Of a stretch of DNA of 42,824 nucleotides, positions 15,631 through 23,649 are shown in pieces. The notes beneath the pieces were generated by a model. That model was not told the origin of the DNA and ran no database searches. It saw nothing but the letters and a program-made list of their open reading frames with translations. This DNA comes from JAKQHY01 sp034429475 (lineage in GTDB: Bacteria; Chloroflexota; Anaerolineae; B4-G1; SLSP01): NCBI GenBank assembly GCA_034429475.1, contig DAOUGD010000243.1, positions 1-42,824 of the forward strand. Reading direction: 5' to 3'. How positions within the stretch are numbered: position 1 is the stretch's first letter; the number at the start of each line of letters is the position of its first letter. A program made the position numbers and the translations under genes.

Positions 15631-16532
15631 TTCAACATCTTCACAAACCCCTCATACCCGTGCAGCCGCGCCGCATCGTCAGCGTTTTGGGGATGGCGCA
15701 GCTCGCGTAGTGCCTGCGTGACTTCCGGGGTGGGGTGCATGTGCCCGTCGCGGGCCAATCCCACGCCGGTGATGATGGCGACTTCGCCGCGATGCACATG
15801 CCAGATGCGCCAGCCTTTGGCCTTGTTCAGCGTGTAGTCGAACCCCAACAGAATCCGCTGCACGTCGCGCTGCATCGTGGGCGGGACGCGGCGCGGGTCG
15901 GGCCAGGAGAACGTCAGGTCGTCGCCGTAGCGGCTGTAGCGCGCGTTGGACTGTCGGGCCAGGGCCGCGAGCGCCTCGTCCAACGGCGCGTTGACCAGAT
16001 TGCTCAACGCGGGACTGGTCGGCGCGCCCTGCGGCAGCGCGCCGTGGAAGGTACACAACCCTGTCAACACGCCGGCGGCGACCTCGTCCCAGTCCTGCGC
16101 CGCGAAGAACGCCCGCACGCGGCGCGCGTTGGTGTGGTCGAAGAAGTCCGTGATGTCGGCGGCGGCGACCACGGCCTGCCCCAAATGCATCCGCGCGTTG
16201 TCGGCCACGGAGAACTTCCGCCGGAAGCCGGTGACGGCCCAATGCAAGGGGAGTCCGGCCAGATACTCGCGGAGCAGGGTGTGCTGCAACGCCTTGAGCG
16301 CGGGGGAGGGTGCGTAGAGCTGCCGCGTCGCGCCGTTGGGCTTGGCGAGGGTCATGGGGCGATAGTGGTAGCGGGGGTCGCGTCGCGCGCCGCAGAATTG
16401 CAGCAGCTCGCGCGGGGGCACGCCCAGCATCCACCCCAGCCGCGCCAGCCCCGGCGTGATTGACCCGGCGTTCACTACCGTATGGCCGGTGAGCCGCCGC
16501 GCAAGATTGACCAGCGGAGCCAGCACGGTCAT
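15627..16532 (-). CDS. Retron-like reverse transcriptase
   Basis: A 301-residue protein with all palm/finger motifs: KPNGATRQLYAP (64-75), ADITDFF with catalytic D126 (125-131), GALPQGAPTSPALSN (164-178), YSRYGDD with the catalytic pair D204-D205, and FDYTLNKAK (231-239). Two features mark retron RTs: N112-A-R-M-H116 (region X, NAxxH) and I254-T-G (region Y, VTG). Length also fits. It begins 2 bases after the stop of the SPFH gene, so the two form an operon preceded by a long structured leader. Its role is probably to make DNA from a structured RNA, perhaps within a phage-defence unit; this is inference. YGDD in place of YADD is slightly unusual. No endonuclease or maturase domain is visible, arguing against a group II intron. 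Confidence 0.92.
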   Translation of the reverse strand: MTVLAPLVNLARRLTGHTVVNAGSITPGLARLGWMLGVPPRELLQFCGARRDPRYHYRPMTLAKPNGATRQLYAPSPALKALQHTLLREYLAGLPLHWAVTGFRRKFSVADNARMHLGQAVVAAADITDFFDHTNARRVRAFFAAQDWDEVAAGVLTGLCTFHGALPQGAPTSPALSNLVNAPLDEALAALARQSNARYSRYGDDLTFSWPDPRRVPPTMQRDVQRILLGFDYTLNKAKGWRIWHVHRGEVAIITGVGLARDGHMHPTPEVTQALRELRHPQNADDAARLHGYEGFVKMLK

Positions 16533-16534
16533 CG

Positions 16535-17242
16535 TTATTCCGAACGGCGCATCAGCAAGGCTTCCAGGCCGGGGAGGATGAGAACGTTGCCCTCTTTGTC
16601 GGCCAGCGCGGCCAGCGTCTCCAGCTCTTGCAGGCGCATAATGAGCGGGTTCTCGTGCATAATCTTGGCCGTATTGGCTTTGGTGCGCGCGGCGGCCGTC
16701 TCGTGGCGGGCAGCGACCAACGCAGCGCGCCCGGCCCGGTCGGCCTCGACTTCTTGCAGGAACACGCGCTGCACGCTGCCGGGCAGAATCACGTCTTTCA
16801 CGCCGACCCGGTGGAGCGTGATGCCATAGGTCAGCGCGATGGCGGCGACGGCGGTGTGCAGGTCCGCACCGAAAGCGTCGCGGTCAGTGAGCAGCTCGTC
16901 CACGCTGTGCGCGCTGATGATATCGCGCAGCGTCAACTGCAAGTCCTGGTACAGCCGTTCGGCGTAATCCTCGACGGTGTGCTGCGCCAGTGCGGGGTCG
17001 CTCACGGCGTACTGCGCGATGAGGGTCACGCGCACCGGCACCTTGTCGGTGGTGAGGACTTCCTGCCCGCTCACGGTCTGGCTGACTTGCCGCATGCTCA
17101 CTTTTTCGATAGCGCGGTGCTGCCACTGCCACAGTCGGTAGCGGCCCGGTTCCAGTAATTTGACGAAGCGGCCCTTCTCATACAACAGGCCGCGTTCATA
17201 TTCCCAAACTTCCACCACATCCGTCAATCCGAATAGCGCCAT
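16535..17242 (-). CDS. SPFH/stomatin-like protein, possible partner of the RT
   Basis: A 235-residue SPFH (band 7) protein: GRFVKLLEPGRYRLW (24-38), then TTDKVPVRVTLIAQYAVSDP (64-83), ISAHSVDELLTDR (109-121), YGITLHRVGVKDVILP (139-154), an Ala/Glu coiled coil (about 163-195), and a tail with NPLIMRLQELETLAALAD. SPFH proteins oligomerise into membrane-associated rings or cages. Unlike most slipins this one lacks an N-terminal transmembrane helix. The frame is open up to 17560, but the ATG at 17242 has GGAGGACAAGAT in front and gives the family start. It is followed 2 bases later by the RT gene. A role as effector or scaffold of the RT system is inferred only from linkage. Confidence 0.9.
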   Translation of the reverse strand: MALFGLTDVVEVWEYERGLLYEKGRFVKLLEPGRYRLWQWQHRAIEKVSMRQVSQTVSGQEVLTTDKVPVRVTLIAQYAVSDPALAQHTVEDYAERLYQDLQLTLRDIISAHSVDELLTDRDAFGADLHTAVAAIALTYGITLHRVGVKDVILPGSVQRVFLQEVEADRAGRAALVAARHETAAARTKANTAKIMHENPLIMRLQELETLAALADKEGNVLILPGLEALLMRRSE

Positions 17243-17264
17243 ATCTTGTCCTCCATTAATGGTG

Positions 17265-17625
17265 TTTTCGCGGACGGTACACCGTCCGCGAAAATACCTT
17301 TTTAACCTTCGGCCTTCAGGCCGTGAATTTTCATCCAACCAGAGGCTGTTATTTCCAGGTGACCCGAACGGCCGGCAGGGGGCGAGCGGACGGCGGGGAG
17401 GGCATTGAGGCCGGCGAGGAGGCAAGTTCCCGCAGGACTTGCCCCGCCGCCGTCCGGTATCCTGCCATCCACAAGGCCGTCCGGTCATCGTTCCTACGGG
17501 GTTCCCCGGCGGAACAGCGCCGGCCGTCCGGGCCAGGTAGACTCCTTGCGCGCAGCGCAAGGAGTCTATAGGCTCCTATGTGCGGTACGCTCTGACCTAC
17601 CGGCGAGCGCCGCGGGAGCAACGAT
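17265..17625 (-). ncRNA. Highly structured leader RNA of the SPFH-RT operon (candidate retron-type ncRNA)
   Basis: About 360 GC-rich bases between a predicted promoter and the SPFH ribosome binding site contain many stems in the transcribed (minus) strand: 17612-17608/17605-17601 (5 bp), 17579-17575/17572-17568 (5 bp), 17568-17555/17551-17538 (14 bp, perfect, loop TGC), 17515-17511/17505-17501, 17443-17437/17427-17421 (7 bp) nested in 17456-17447/17396-17387 (10 bp), 17323-17318/17315-17310, and 17294-17281/17278-17265 (14 bp, perfect). ATTCAACCA near 17634-17626 could pair with TGGTTGGAT at 17341-17333 as an outer duplex, though it overlaps the predicted -10. Retrons have such an RNA before the effector and RT genes. 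Exact ends, a branching G and an msd region could not be assigned. Confidence 0.5.
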
Positions 17626-17631
17626 GGTTGA

Positions 17632-17659
17632 ATTATACCCGATATTTGGGGTGTGTAAC
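17632..17659 (-). promoter_or_regulatory. Promoter of the leader-SPFH-RT unit
   Basis: Minus strand GTTACA (17659-17654), a 16-base spacer and a perfect TATAAT (17637-17632). Transcription would begin near 17625, about 380 bases before the SPFH start codon. Confidence 0.55.
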
Positions 17660-17790
17660 AGTCCAGTTATATTTTGTAATGGGTTTGTAATCTCACGAAA
17701 CCTACCTTGCGTTAGAATAAAGCCAAGATATTCAAACAGTTTATGGTGCTGTACGGTTTTCAACATGACCAGGAAAGCAAGGTGAACCCA

Positions 17791-18531
17791 ATGGACGAGA
17801 GCTATACAAGCAAGGAAATTTCATATCAGCAGAAGCGGATGCTTTTGCAGGCCCTGGACGCTTTCACCCGTTCCGAGTCGTGGGGGGCGGCCAAGCAGGT
17901 GGTCATCGAACATCACGAGCTGTTGTCCGAGGAAGCCGACGCCATCCTGTCGGCCCTTATCGCCCGGCAGAAGGACAAGCGCGCCATCGAAATCCTCCAG
18001 GATCACCGGCACATGCTGGCGCGCTGTCGGGTCGAAGGCGTGGACGCGGCTTTTGCCGACCGTATCGCCGGCGAGTCGCCGCCGCCCACCGACATTGACC
18101 CGGTACTGTGGATGCGTCTTCAAACGGCAGATTCCTACGACACTCTGCTGCGGTTGCTGTTTGAGTACCCCGAATTGCTCGATCTCGTCAAGCGGCGCAT
18201 GGCGCAGGTATTGGGCGAGGCGCAGATGCGGGTGATCAATGCGATTGAAGTCTTCCTGGCGGCAGATTCGTGGGAGGCCGCCCGGGCTGCGGTGGAAACG
18301 CACCCGGAATTGCTGAGTCTGGACGCTGACATCTGGTTGGGACAGTACGCCAGCTTCATAGCTGTGCGGGGGGATGCGAACATTGTGGAAATTTTAGCCG
18401 AACGTCGTTGGTTGCTGGCCCGCTGTAGGCTGGTCGGGCTTGAGGCCGCGTTTCGCGGACGCGATGCGCCGCCCGATGGCACCCGGCTGGACATGGCCCC
18501 GGAGATGATGGCACGACTGCTGTCGGCCTGA
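17791..18531 (+). CDS. Helical-repeat protein, unknown function
   Basis: A 246-residue soluble, all-helical protein with an internal duplication: SESWGAAKQVVIEHHELLSE (about 28-47) matches ADSWEAARAAVETHPELLSL (about 155-174), and HMLARCRVEGVDAAF matches WLLARCRLVGLEAAF. Repeats of this kind (SWE-HPELLS-LLxRCR) occur in TPR-like or CHAT-linked scaffolding proteins of Chloroflexi and cyanobacteria, as I recall. The ATG at 17791 was chosen over the start at 17743 because AAGGTGA lies 5-6 bases upstream. It is divergent from the SPFH-RT unit; whether it belongs to it is unknown. A strong terminator follows. Confidence 0.8.
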   Translation: MDESYTSKEISYQQKRMLLQALDAFTRSESWGAAKQVVIEHHELLSEEADAILSALIARQKDKRAIEILQDHRHMLARCRVEGVDAAFADRIAGESPPPTDIDPVLWMRLQTADSYDTLLRLLFEYPELLDLVKRRMAQVLGEAQMRVINAIEVFLAADSWEAARAAVETHPELLSLDADIWLGQYASFIAVRGDANIVEILAERRWLLARCRLVGLEAAFRGRDAPPDGTRLDMAPEMMARLLSA

Positions 18532-18551
18532 ACCCGGTAGGGATACGACAG

Positions 18552-18580
18552 AGACGCAAGGCAGCGCCTTGCGTCTTTTT
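18552..18580 (+). terminator. Intrinsic terminator
   Basis: Perfect stem AGACGCAAGGC/GCCTTGCGTCT with loop AGC and a T-run, 20 bases after the helical-repeat gene. Confidence 0.94.
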
Positions 18581-18644
18581 GTTTGGCCGACTTCCCAACG
18601 GAGTTTGCCTTTTGGCGATTTCGTGGCTATCATACGTTCGATGT

Positions 18645-18881
18645 AAATGGCTGGCCTCAAGGCCGGTGCTAAAGACGAAAATTGAATGAAAATTTCGCGC
18701 AAAGCCGCCAGGCTCGCCAGGTTTTTTACTTTGCGTCTTTGCGTGAAACAGGCTTGTATCTTCAGAGGAATTCCTCATTGACTGGCGGTTCACCAGCGGT
18801 GGGATGAAGAAAAACTTTCTCAACGGATGTAACGGAATTTAACGGATAGTTTTTCCGTTTAATTCGTTCAATCCGTTGAGG
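18645..18881. repeat. Composite repeat cluster upstream of pfkA
   Basis: The 370-base gap 18532-18901 has no gene. After the terminator it holds a GGCC-TCAA-GGCC hairpin (about 18652-18664), a GCAAAGACGC-type inverted repeat (18693-18757), a 46-base core (18763-18808) and an AACGGATTn-type hairpin (18820-18881). The same modules occur at 37013-37195, but with the 46-base core inverted relative to its flanks. Confidence 0.7.
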
Positions 18882-18901
18882 CTATTTTCAAGGGGGGCAG
18901 G

Positions 18902-19987
18902 ATGGTCAAATGTATTGCGGTGCTTACCGGCGGCGGGGATTGCCCCGGCCTGAATGCCGTGATCCGGGCGGTGGTCAAGACGGCCATCAACGAGTACGGG
19001 TGGGACGTCCTCGGCATTGAGGACGGATTCGAGGGCCTCATCCAGCCGGGGAAGGTGCGCCCGCTTGGATTGGACGACGTGCATGGCCTCCTGGCGCGAG
19101 GCGGCACGATTCTGGGCACGACCAACCGCGCCAATCCTTTCGCTTACGAAATCAAAGTAGACGAGGCGGTGCGTGTTTTCGACGTGTCGGACGATGTGGT
19201 GCGGCACGCGCAAGTTCTGGGGCTGGATGCGCTCGTCGTCATCGGCGGGGACGGCTCGTTGCGCATCACCCACGAACTGATCCCAAAGGGCCTCAAAGCG
19301 GTGGGCGTCCCCAAGACGATTGACAACGATCTGTTGGAAACCAACGTCACCTTTGGATTCGACACCGCCGTCAATACGGCCATGGAAGCGTTGGACCGGC
19401 TGCACACCACGGCTGAGAGCCACCACCGCGCGCTCATCCTTGAAGTGATGGGGCGCGACGCAGGCTGGATCGCGCTCAAGGCGGGCATTGCGGGCGACGC
19501 GGACGTGATCCTCATCCCAGAAATCCCCTATGACATAACGCGCGTGGCGGAAAAAGTGCGGCTTCGCAGCCGGAGCGGGGCGAAATACAGCATCATTGTG
19601 GTGGCAGAGGGGGCGCGTCCTGTGGGGGGAGCAGCGATCTACCAGGAACGGCGCGAGGTGGGGGCAGAACGGCGGCTTGGCGGCATCGGGGAGGCGCTGG
19701 CGGAGCAGCTCCGCGCCCAGAACGACGCCGTCGAGGTGCGCGTGACGGTGCTGGGGCACTTGCAGCGCGGCGGCTCGCCCACTGCCTTCGACCGGCTGCT
19801 GGCGACGCGCTTCGGCGCGATGGCCGTGCGCCTCATCGCCGAGGGGCGGCTGGGGCACATGGTCGCCCTGCGCGACGAGCAAATGGTGGCTGTTCCCATC
19901 GCCGAGGCCGTCGCCGGGCAGAAACTTGTGCCGTTGGACAGTGACATCCTCCAGACCGCGCGGGCATTGGGCGTGTGCCTGGGGTGA
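18902..19987 (+). CDS. pfkA: 6-phosphofructokinase
   Basis: A 361-residue PfkA-family enzyme of the size seen in actinobacterial and Chloroflexi group III enzymes. GGGDCPGLNA at 10-19, GGDGS at 115-119 and the catalytic PKTIDND at 137-143 are present. The Gly in GGDGS together with Lys in PKTIDND matches the pattern of Streptomyces ATP-dependent enzymes; pyrophosphate enzymes usually have Asp at the first site. So ATP use is more likely, but not certain. Further motifs are MGRDAGWIAL (about 174-183) and GHLQRGGSP (about 284-292). It commits fructose-6-phosphate to glycolysis. AGGGGGGCAGG precedes the ATG; a terminator follows. Confidence 0.95.
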   Translation: MVKCIAVLTGGGDCPGLNAVIRAVVKTAINEYGWDVLGIEDGFEGLIQPGKVRPLGLDDVHGLLARGGTILGTTNRANPFAYEIKVDEAVRVFDVSDDVVRHAQVLGLDALVVIGGDGSLRITHELIPKGLKAVGVPKTIDNDLLETNVTFGFDTAVNTAMEALDRLHTTAESHHRALILEVMGRDAGWIALKAGIAGDADVILIPEIPYDITRVAEKVRLRSRSGAKYSIIVVAEGARPVGGAAIYQERREVGAERRLGGIGEALAEQLRAQNDAVEVRVTVLGHLQRGGSPTAFDRLLATRFGAMAVRLIAEGRLGHMVALRDEQMVAVPIAEAVAGQKLVPLDSDILQTARALGVCLG

Positions 19988-20010
19988 GAGAGGCTATATC
20001 AGCGTAAACA

Positions 20011-20041
20011 AAAAAAACGGAACCGTCAGGTTCCGTTTTTT
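20011..20041. terminator. Bidirectional terminator between pfkA and cpaF
   Basis: Stem AAAACGGAACC/GGTTCCGTTTT with loop GTCA, with A-run and T-run on either side, between convergent genes. Confidence 0.92.
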
Positions 20042-20075
20042 ATATCTCAGTCTTATCCAAAATCCAGATTCGAGT

Positions 20076-21545
20076 TTACTGGTAAGGGCTGGGCTTCTTC
20101 ATAAACATTGAGGGTGGGAGGTTGAAACCGCTGCGGACCAGCAACTCGCTACAGTTGGGCCGGATGCCGGTGGGGCTGTGGTAGCCCTGAATTTTGCCAT
20201 CCGCGCCGTCGCCTTCGTCGAAGAACTTGTAGATTTCCTGCATGATGACGTTCTCACCCTCCATCCCCAGGATTTCAGAGACAGACGTGACCTTGCGGCT
20301 GCCGTCGCGCAGGCGGGAGGCCTGCACGATCATGTGGATGGCGGAGGCAATCTGGCGGCGCACGGTCATCAGGGGCAGGTCGGCGCCGGCCATCAACACC
20401 AGTGTTTCCAGGCGGGAGATGCAGTCGCGCGGGGTGTTGGCGTGGATGGTGGTCATACTGCCATCGTGGCCGGTGTTCATCGCCTGGAGCATGTCCAGCG
20501 CCTCGCCGCCGCGGCACTCGCCCACGACGATGCGTTCCGGGCGCATCCGCAGGGCGTTGATGACGCAGTGGCGGATGGTGACTTCGGTGGGGCTGTTGGG
20601 ATTGGGTTTCTTCGTCTCCAGGCGCACGACGTTGCGTTGGCGCAATTGCAGTTCGGCGGCGTCCTCGATGGTGACGGTGCGCTCGTGTTCGGGGATGAAG
20701 GCGGAGAGGATGTTGATGAGCGTGGTCTTGCCGGAGCCGGTGCCGCCGGAGACGATGATGTTGCGCCGGGAGGCGACGGCGGCTTCCAGAAATTTGACCA
20801 TGTCTTCGGTGATGGAACCGAATTTGAGCAGGTCGTTGTAGGTAAGTTTGTCTTTGGAAAACTTGCGGATGGTGATGTTCGGGCCGTCAATGGCGCAGGG
20901 ACGCAGCACGGCGTTGACGCGCGAGCCGTCGGGCAGACGGGCGTCAATGAGCGGATGGTCGCTGCTGGCAACGCGGCCCAGCGGCAACACGATGCGCTTG
21001 ATGATGCGCTCGACGTGGTCATCGTCCAGGAATTTGTAGCCGCTTTCGCTCAGGCGCCCCTTCATTTCCACGAAGACGATGTACGGACCGTTGACCATGA
21101 TTTCGGTCAGGTCGGTGCGATCAATGAGCGGCTGGATCGGCCCAAACCCAAAAATTTCGTTCATGATGCCTTCGTAGAACTGTTCCTGGGTGATGCCGGG
21201 CGGCAGACGGAATCCGCCGCCGGAGAGGAGTTGATCCAGCTTTTCGCGCGCCACCTGTTCGCGCTCCGGCGTGCGTTCTAGCGGCAAGTCGAGCGCGAGG
21301 GTTGGGGCCAGGAATTTTTTACGGATGTTGTCGGCGATCTGGATTTGCATTTTCAGCAGCGCCGCGCGTTGTTCCGGCATGAAGCCCCGTTGGGTAGGCG
21401 TGCCCGGCGGGTCCGGTTCCAGGGGAATCAGGAACGAATCGCGCACCTCTTCTTTCTTCTCGACTTTAGGTGGGGGCGTTTGGGCGGCGGGCGCTGGCGC
21501 AGCCGGCGCGCTCGGTTGATCTCTACGTTTACCAAAAACTCCCAT
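20076..21545 (-). CDS. cpaF: CpaF/TadA-type secretion ATPase
   Basis: A 489-residue type II/IV secretion ATPase. After a Pro/Ala-rich N-terminus comes the CpaF N-domain (about 60-250), then Walker A GGTGSGKTT at 267-275, a Walker B/Asp box region with TIEDAAELQL at 292-301, the His-box segment MNTGHDGSMTTIHANTPRD, and the C-terminal signature SGFNLPPSMF. Such ATPases power assembly of Flp/Tad pili. The ATG at 21545 has AGGAGGTACC ahead of it, preferred to the start at 21596. No other tad genes lie in the window, which is unusual but common for a split locus. Confidence 0.93.
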   Translation of the reverse strand: MGVFGKRRDQPSAPAAPAPAAQTPPPKVEKKEEVRDSFLIPLEPDPPGTPTQRGFMPEQRAALLKMQIQIADNIRKKFLAPTLALDLPLERTPEREQVAREKLDQLLSGGGFRLPPGITQEQFYEGIMNEIFGFGPIQPLIDRTDLTEIMVNGPYIVFVEMKGRLSESGYKFLDDDHVERIIKRIVLPLGRVASSDHPLIDARLPDGSRVNAVLRPCAIDGPNITIRKFSKDKLTYNDLLKFGSITEDMVKFLEAAVASRRNIIVSGGTGSGKTTLINILSAFIPEHERTVTIEDAAELQLRQRNVVRLETKKPNPNSPTEVTIRHCVINALRMRPERIVVGECRGGEALDMLQAMNTGHDGSMTTIHANTPRDCISRLETLVLMAGADLPLMTVRRQIASAIHMIVQASRLRDGSRKVTSVSEILGMEGENVIMQEIYKFFDEGDGADGKIQGYHSPTGIRPNCSELLVRSGFNLPPSMFMKKPSPYQ

Positions 21546-21614
21546 GGTACCTCCTGTTTCAGCTAAAAAACCGGTTCGATTAAAATCATAGCACACATAT
21601 CCGGCTTGTACAAT

Positions 21615-22901
21615 TTAACGCCGTTCCCACCAAACATAGACGAGCGCCTCTCCCCCGTCTTCATAATACTCGGCCTGGAGGGTGTGCGTCCCTTTGAGGA
21701 GTTCCAACTCCACACAATAGTTGGGATACCCCGGCGAGCCGTGCCACTCATCAATCACGCGCTTCCCATCCACGGTGAGTCGCACGCCGTCGTCGGCGCG
21801 CGCACAGAAAACGTAATTATCCTCGTAAAGCCAGAGCTGCCGGGTCCAGCGGACGCTGAAGTGATCGGAGGGTATTCCGGTCATTGGCGCAGCCTGACCC
21901 CACTCAAACCCGATAAAGCTGTCCGTGCGCGTGATGACGGGGGCGCCACTCAATGTCTGATTGCCGAAATATTGCCCCACCCAGGCCCCATCGCCGGTAC
22001 TCGGCGTCGCGCTGCCGCCGGGCATCGGGGTGGGGGTGGTCGCCGGCGTCGGGGTGGCGACCGGCGCGTTACCCAATCGCGCGAACGTGAACTTGATGGC
22101 CGCGCCGCCGGTCTCCTCGAAATAGTCAATCGTGATCAGGTGATAGCCGGGCGTGAGGGTGACATCCGCTTGATGTGTGCTGCCCGGCTCGATTTTCCAC
22201 GCATCCACTGATAAGATGCCATCCACCCAAATCCGCGCGCCGTCGTCCGCCATGATCGTGAAGCGATACAACCCGCCCCGGAAGTTGATCGTGCGTGTCC
22301 ACCGCACCGAGAACTGGTCGGTGTTCAGGCGGGTATCGGGGGACCGTAGCGCCCATTGGAAGTTCACCGCCGCGTCATTGCGCACGAACACCGGCGCTCC
22401 GGCCAGGTCCTTGCCGGTGTAGTATTCGCCGCGCCACGCCGTGCTGGTGGCGGGCGGCGCTGTTGTGGGGCGCGGGGTTGCGGCCGGCGCGATCGGCGCT
22501 GCGCCGGGGAGCACCAGGCGTTGTCCGACGTAGATTTGGTTCAAATTGTAGAGGCCATTCGCTTGCGCAATGGCCCAGGCGGTCGTGCCGTAATAGCGCG
22601 CGATGCTGTACAACGTATCTCCTGCCTTGACCACGTACACGTTACCGGACGCCGGCGGTGCGACGGTGCCAGTAGGAATCACCAGGCGCTGCCCCACGTA
22701 AATATGATTGGGATTAAGAATGTTGTTGGCGTGGGCCAGGGCCGACACGTCTACCCCATACCGACGGGCGATACTGAACAGGGTATCCCCCGGTTGCACA
22801 ATATGCACCGTTCCTTGCGCTGTCACCGGCTGCGCCTGTACGACGGCGATGCTCAATAACACCAGGCTTACCAGCAGGAACCCCATCACAAGTTTCTTCA
22901 T
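21615..22901 (-). CDS. Secreted LysM and PA14 domain protein
   Basis: A 428-residue exported protein. Signal peptide MKKLVMGFLLVSLVLLSIAVVQA (1-23, cleavage after AQA/AQP region), then two LysM domains (about 32-76 and 87-131, each with QPGDTLFSIARRYG or KAGDTLYSIARYYG), a Pro/Thr linker, and two PA14-like beta domains (about 152-280 and 308-428, each with DHFSVRWTR or DQFSVRWTR and a DDGxRxxVDG core). LysM binds peptidoglycan or chitin-like glycans; PA14 folds often bind sugars. It likely displays a carbohydrate-binding module at the cell wall. The ATG at 22901 has AGGAGGGTGGCA upstream. Confidence 0.92.
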   Translation of the reverse strand: MKKLVMGFLLVSLVLLSIAVVQAQPVTAQGTVHIVQPGDTLFSIARRYGVDVSALAHANNILNPNHIYVGQRLVIPTGTVAPPASGNVYVVKAGDTLYSIARYYGTTAWAIAQANGLYNLNQIYVGQRLVLPGAAPIAPAATPRPTTAPPATSTAWRGEYYTGKDLAGAPVFVRNDAAVNFQWALRSPDTRLNTDQFSVRWTRTINFRGGLYRFTIMADDGARIWVDGILSVDAWKIEPGSTHQADVTLTPGYHLITIDYFEETGGAAIKFTFARLGNAPVATPTPATTPTPMPGGSATPSTGDGAWVGQYFGNQTLSGAPVITRTDSFIGFEWGQAAPMTGIPSDHFSVRWTRQLWLYEDNYVFCARADDGVRLTVDGKRVIDEWHGSPGYPNYCVELELLKGTHTLQAEYYEDGGEALVYVWWERR

Positions 22902-23102
22902 TGCCACCCTCCTAAAGCTACATAGAATAATCTGAATGGTTGTGTTGGACATTGTCGCGATGGACACTACCTCTATAATATACGTTAGCCGATTGAAGGT
23001 CAAGCCGCCCCACAGATGGGGGGCGTTTCACGACAAGGGCCACTTACCAGAAAGTTAGACTTCTAAAGAAGTGACAAAATAATATTTGATACTCACTAGC
23101 AA

Positions 23103-23131
23103 TTGCGTGTTAGATGTTTGTCGTGTATAAT
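23103..23131 (+). promoter_or_regulatory. Promoter of the degenerate receiver gene
   Basis: TTGCGT (23103-23108), a 17-base spacer and a perfect TATAAT (23126-23131). It overlaps the longest possible reading frame start at 23114, showing that translation starts further down. Confidence 0.6.
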
Positions 23132-23194
23132 AGAAAACAAAAGTGTATGTTAGAAAATAGTAAACAGTACCTATTCTCTCCTGGAATGATCCCA

Positions 23195-23572
23195 ATGCCT
23201 CGCATATTGAGTTTGGACAACGAACTGGAAATCCTGGAATTACTTCATGTTATCCTCACGCGGGCCGGATATGAACACCTGTATACGACCGATAGCGTAG
23301 AGGCCATGAATATGTTGCGCGAGGGGGGGATTGACTTGTTTACCCAGAATATTTTGCGCGATGCCCCGGATGGTTGTGAGTTTTATCAAATGATGCAGGC
23401 TGAGATGACCCTAAAAAATATCCCGGTATTGATCATCACCAGCCTGGACCCCGCCAATCTCCCCCCTAAGCATTTTGAAATGATCGCGCCGCTTTACCCT
23501 CAGCACTACATTTCAATGCCTTTCGGTTCTAAAAAACTGCTCAGTGCGGTTGAAACAACTTTGAAAAACTGA
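23195..23572 (+). CDS. Degenerate response-regulator receiver (pseudo-receiver)
   Basis: A 125-residue receiver-like protein starting MPRILSLDNE. The fold elements are visible (VLIITSLD for beta-4 with the conserved Thr), but the phosphoacceptor Asp is replaced: DLFTQNILRDAPDG aligns with DLxLLDxxxPxxDG, giving Asn. The conserved Lys is Met (ISMPFGSKK in place of the KP motif). It is therefore unlikely to be phosphorylated in the usual way and may be a constitutive or ligand-bound adaptor. The start at 23195 fits the receiver fold and the promoter; 23186 and 23147 are alternatives. Composition is less GC-rich than its neighbours. Confidence 0.8.
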   Translation: MPRILSLDNELEILELLHVILTRAGYEHLYTTDSVEAMNMLREGGIDLFTQNILRDAPDGCEFYQMMQAEMTLKNIPVLIITSLDPANLPPKHFEMIAPLYPQHYISMPFGSKKLLSAVETTLKN

Positions 23573-23649
23573 TGGGCTGATTTACTTGACGTTTGCCCGG
23601 GCAAGTGTAAGCTAATGCCAATCTAAATCATCGTACAGGAAGAATGACT

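Noticed and set aside
15627..16532. Diversity-generating retroelement or group II intron RT
   Set aside because: No template/variable repeat pair with A-biased differences was noticed, no maturase or endonuclease domain exists, and region X/Y motifs fit retrons better.
17243..17560. N-terminal extension of the SPFH gene upstream of 17242
   Set aside because: Arg/Pro/Gly-rich sequence read through the structured leader; the ATG at 17242 has a strong ribosome binding site and matches the family start.
20178..21281. A 367-codon open frame opposite cpaF
   Set aside because: Low-complexity Val/Gly/Asp-rich product on the antisense strand of a clear ATPase gene.
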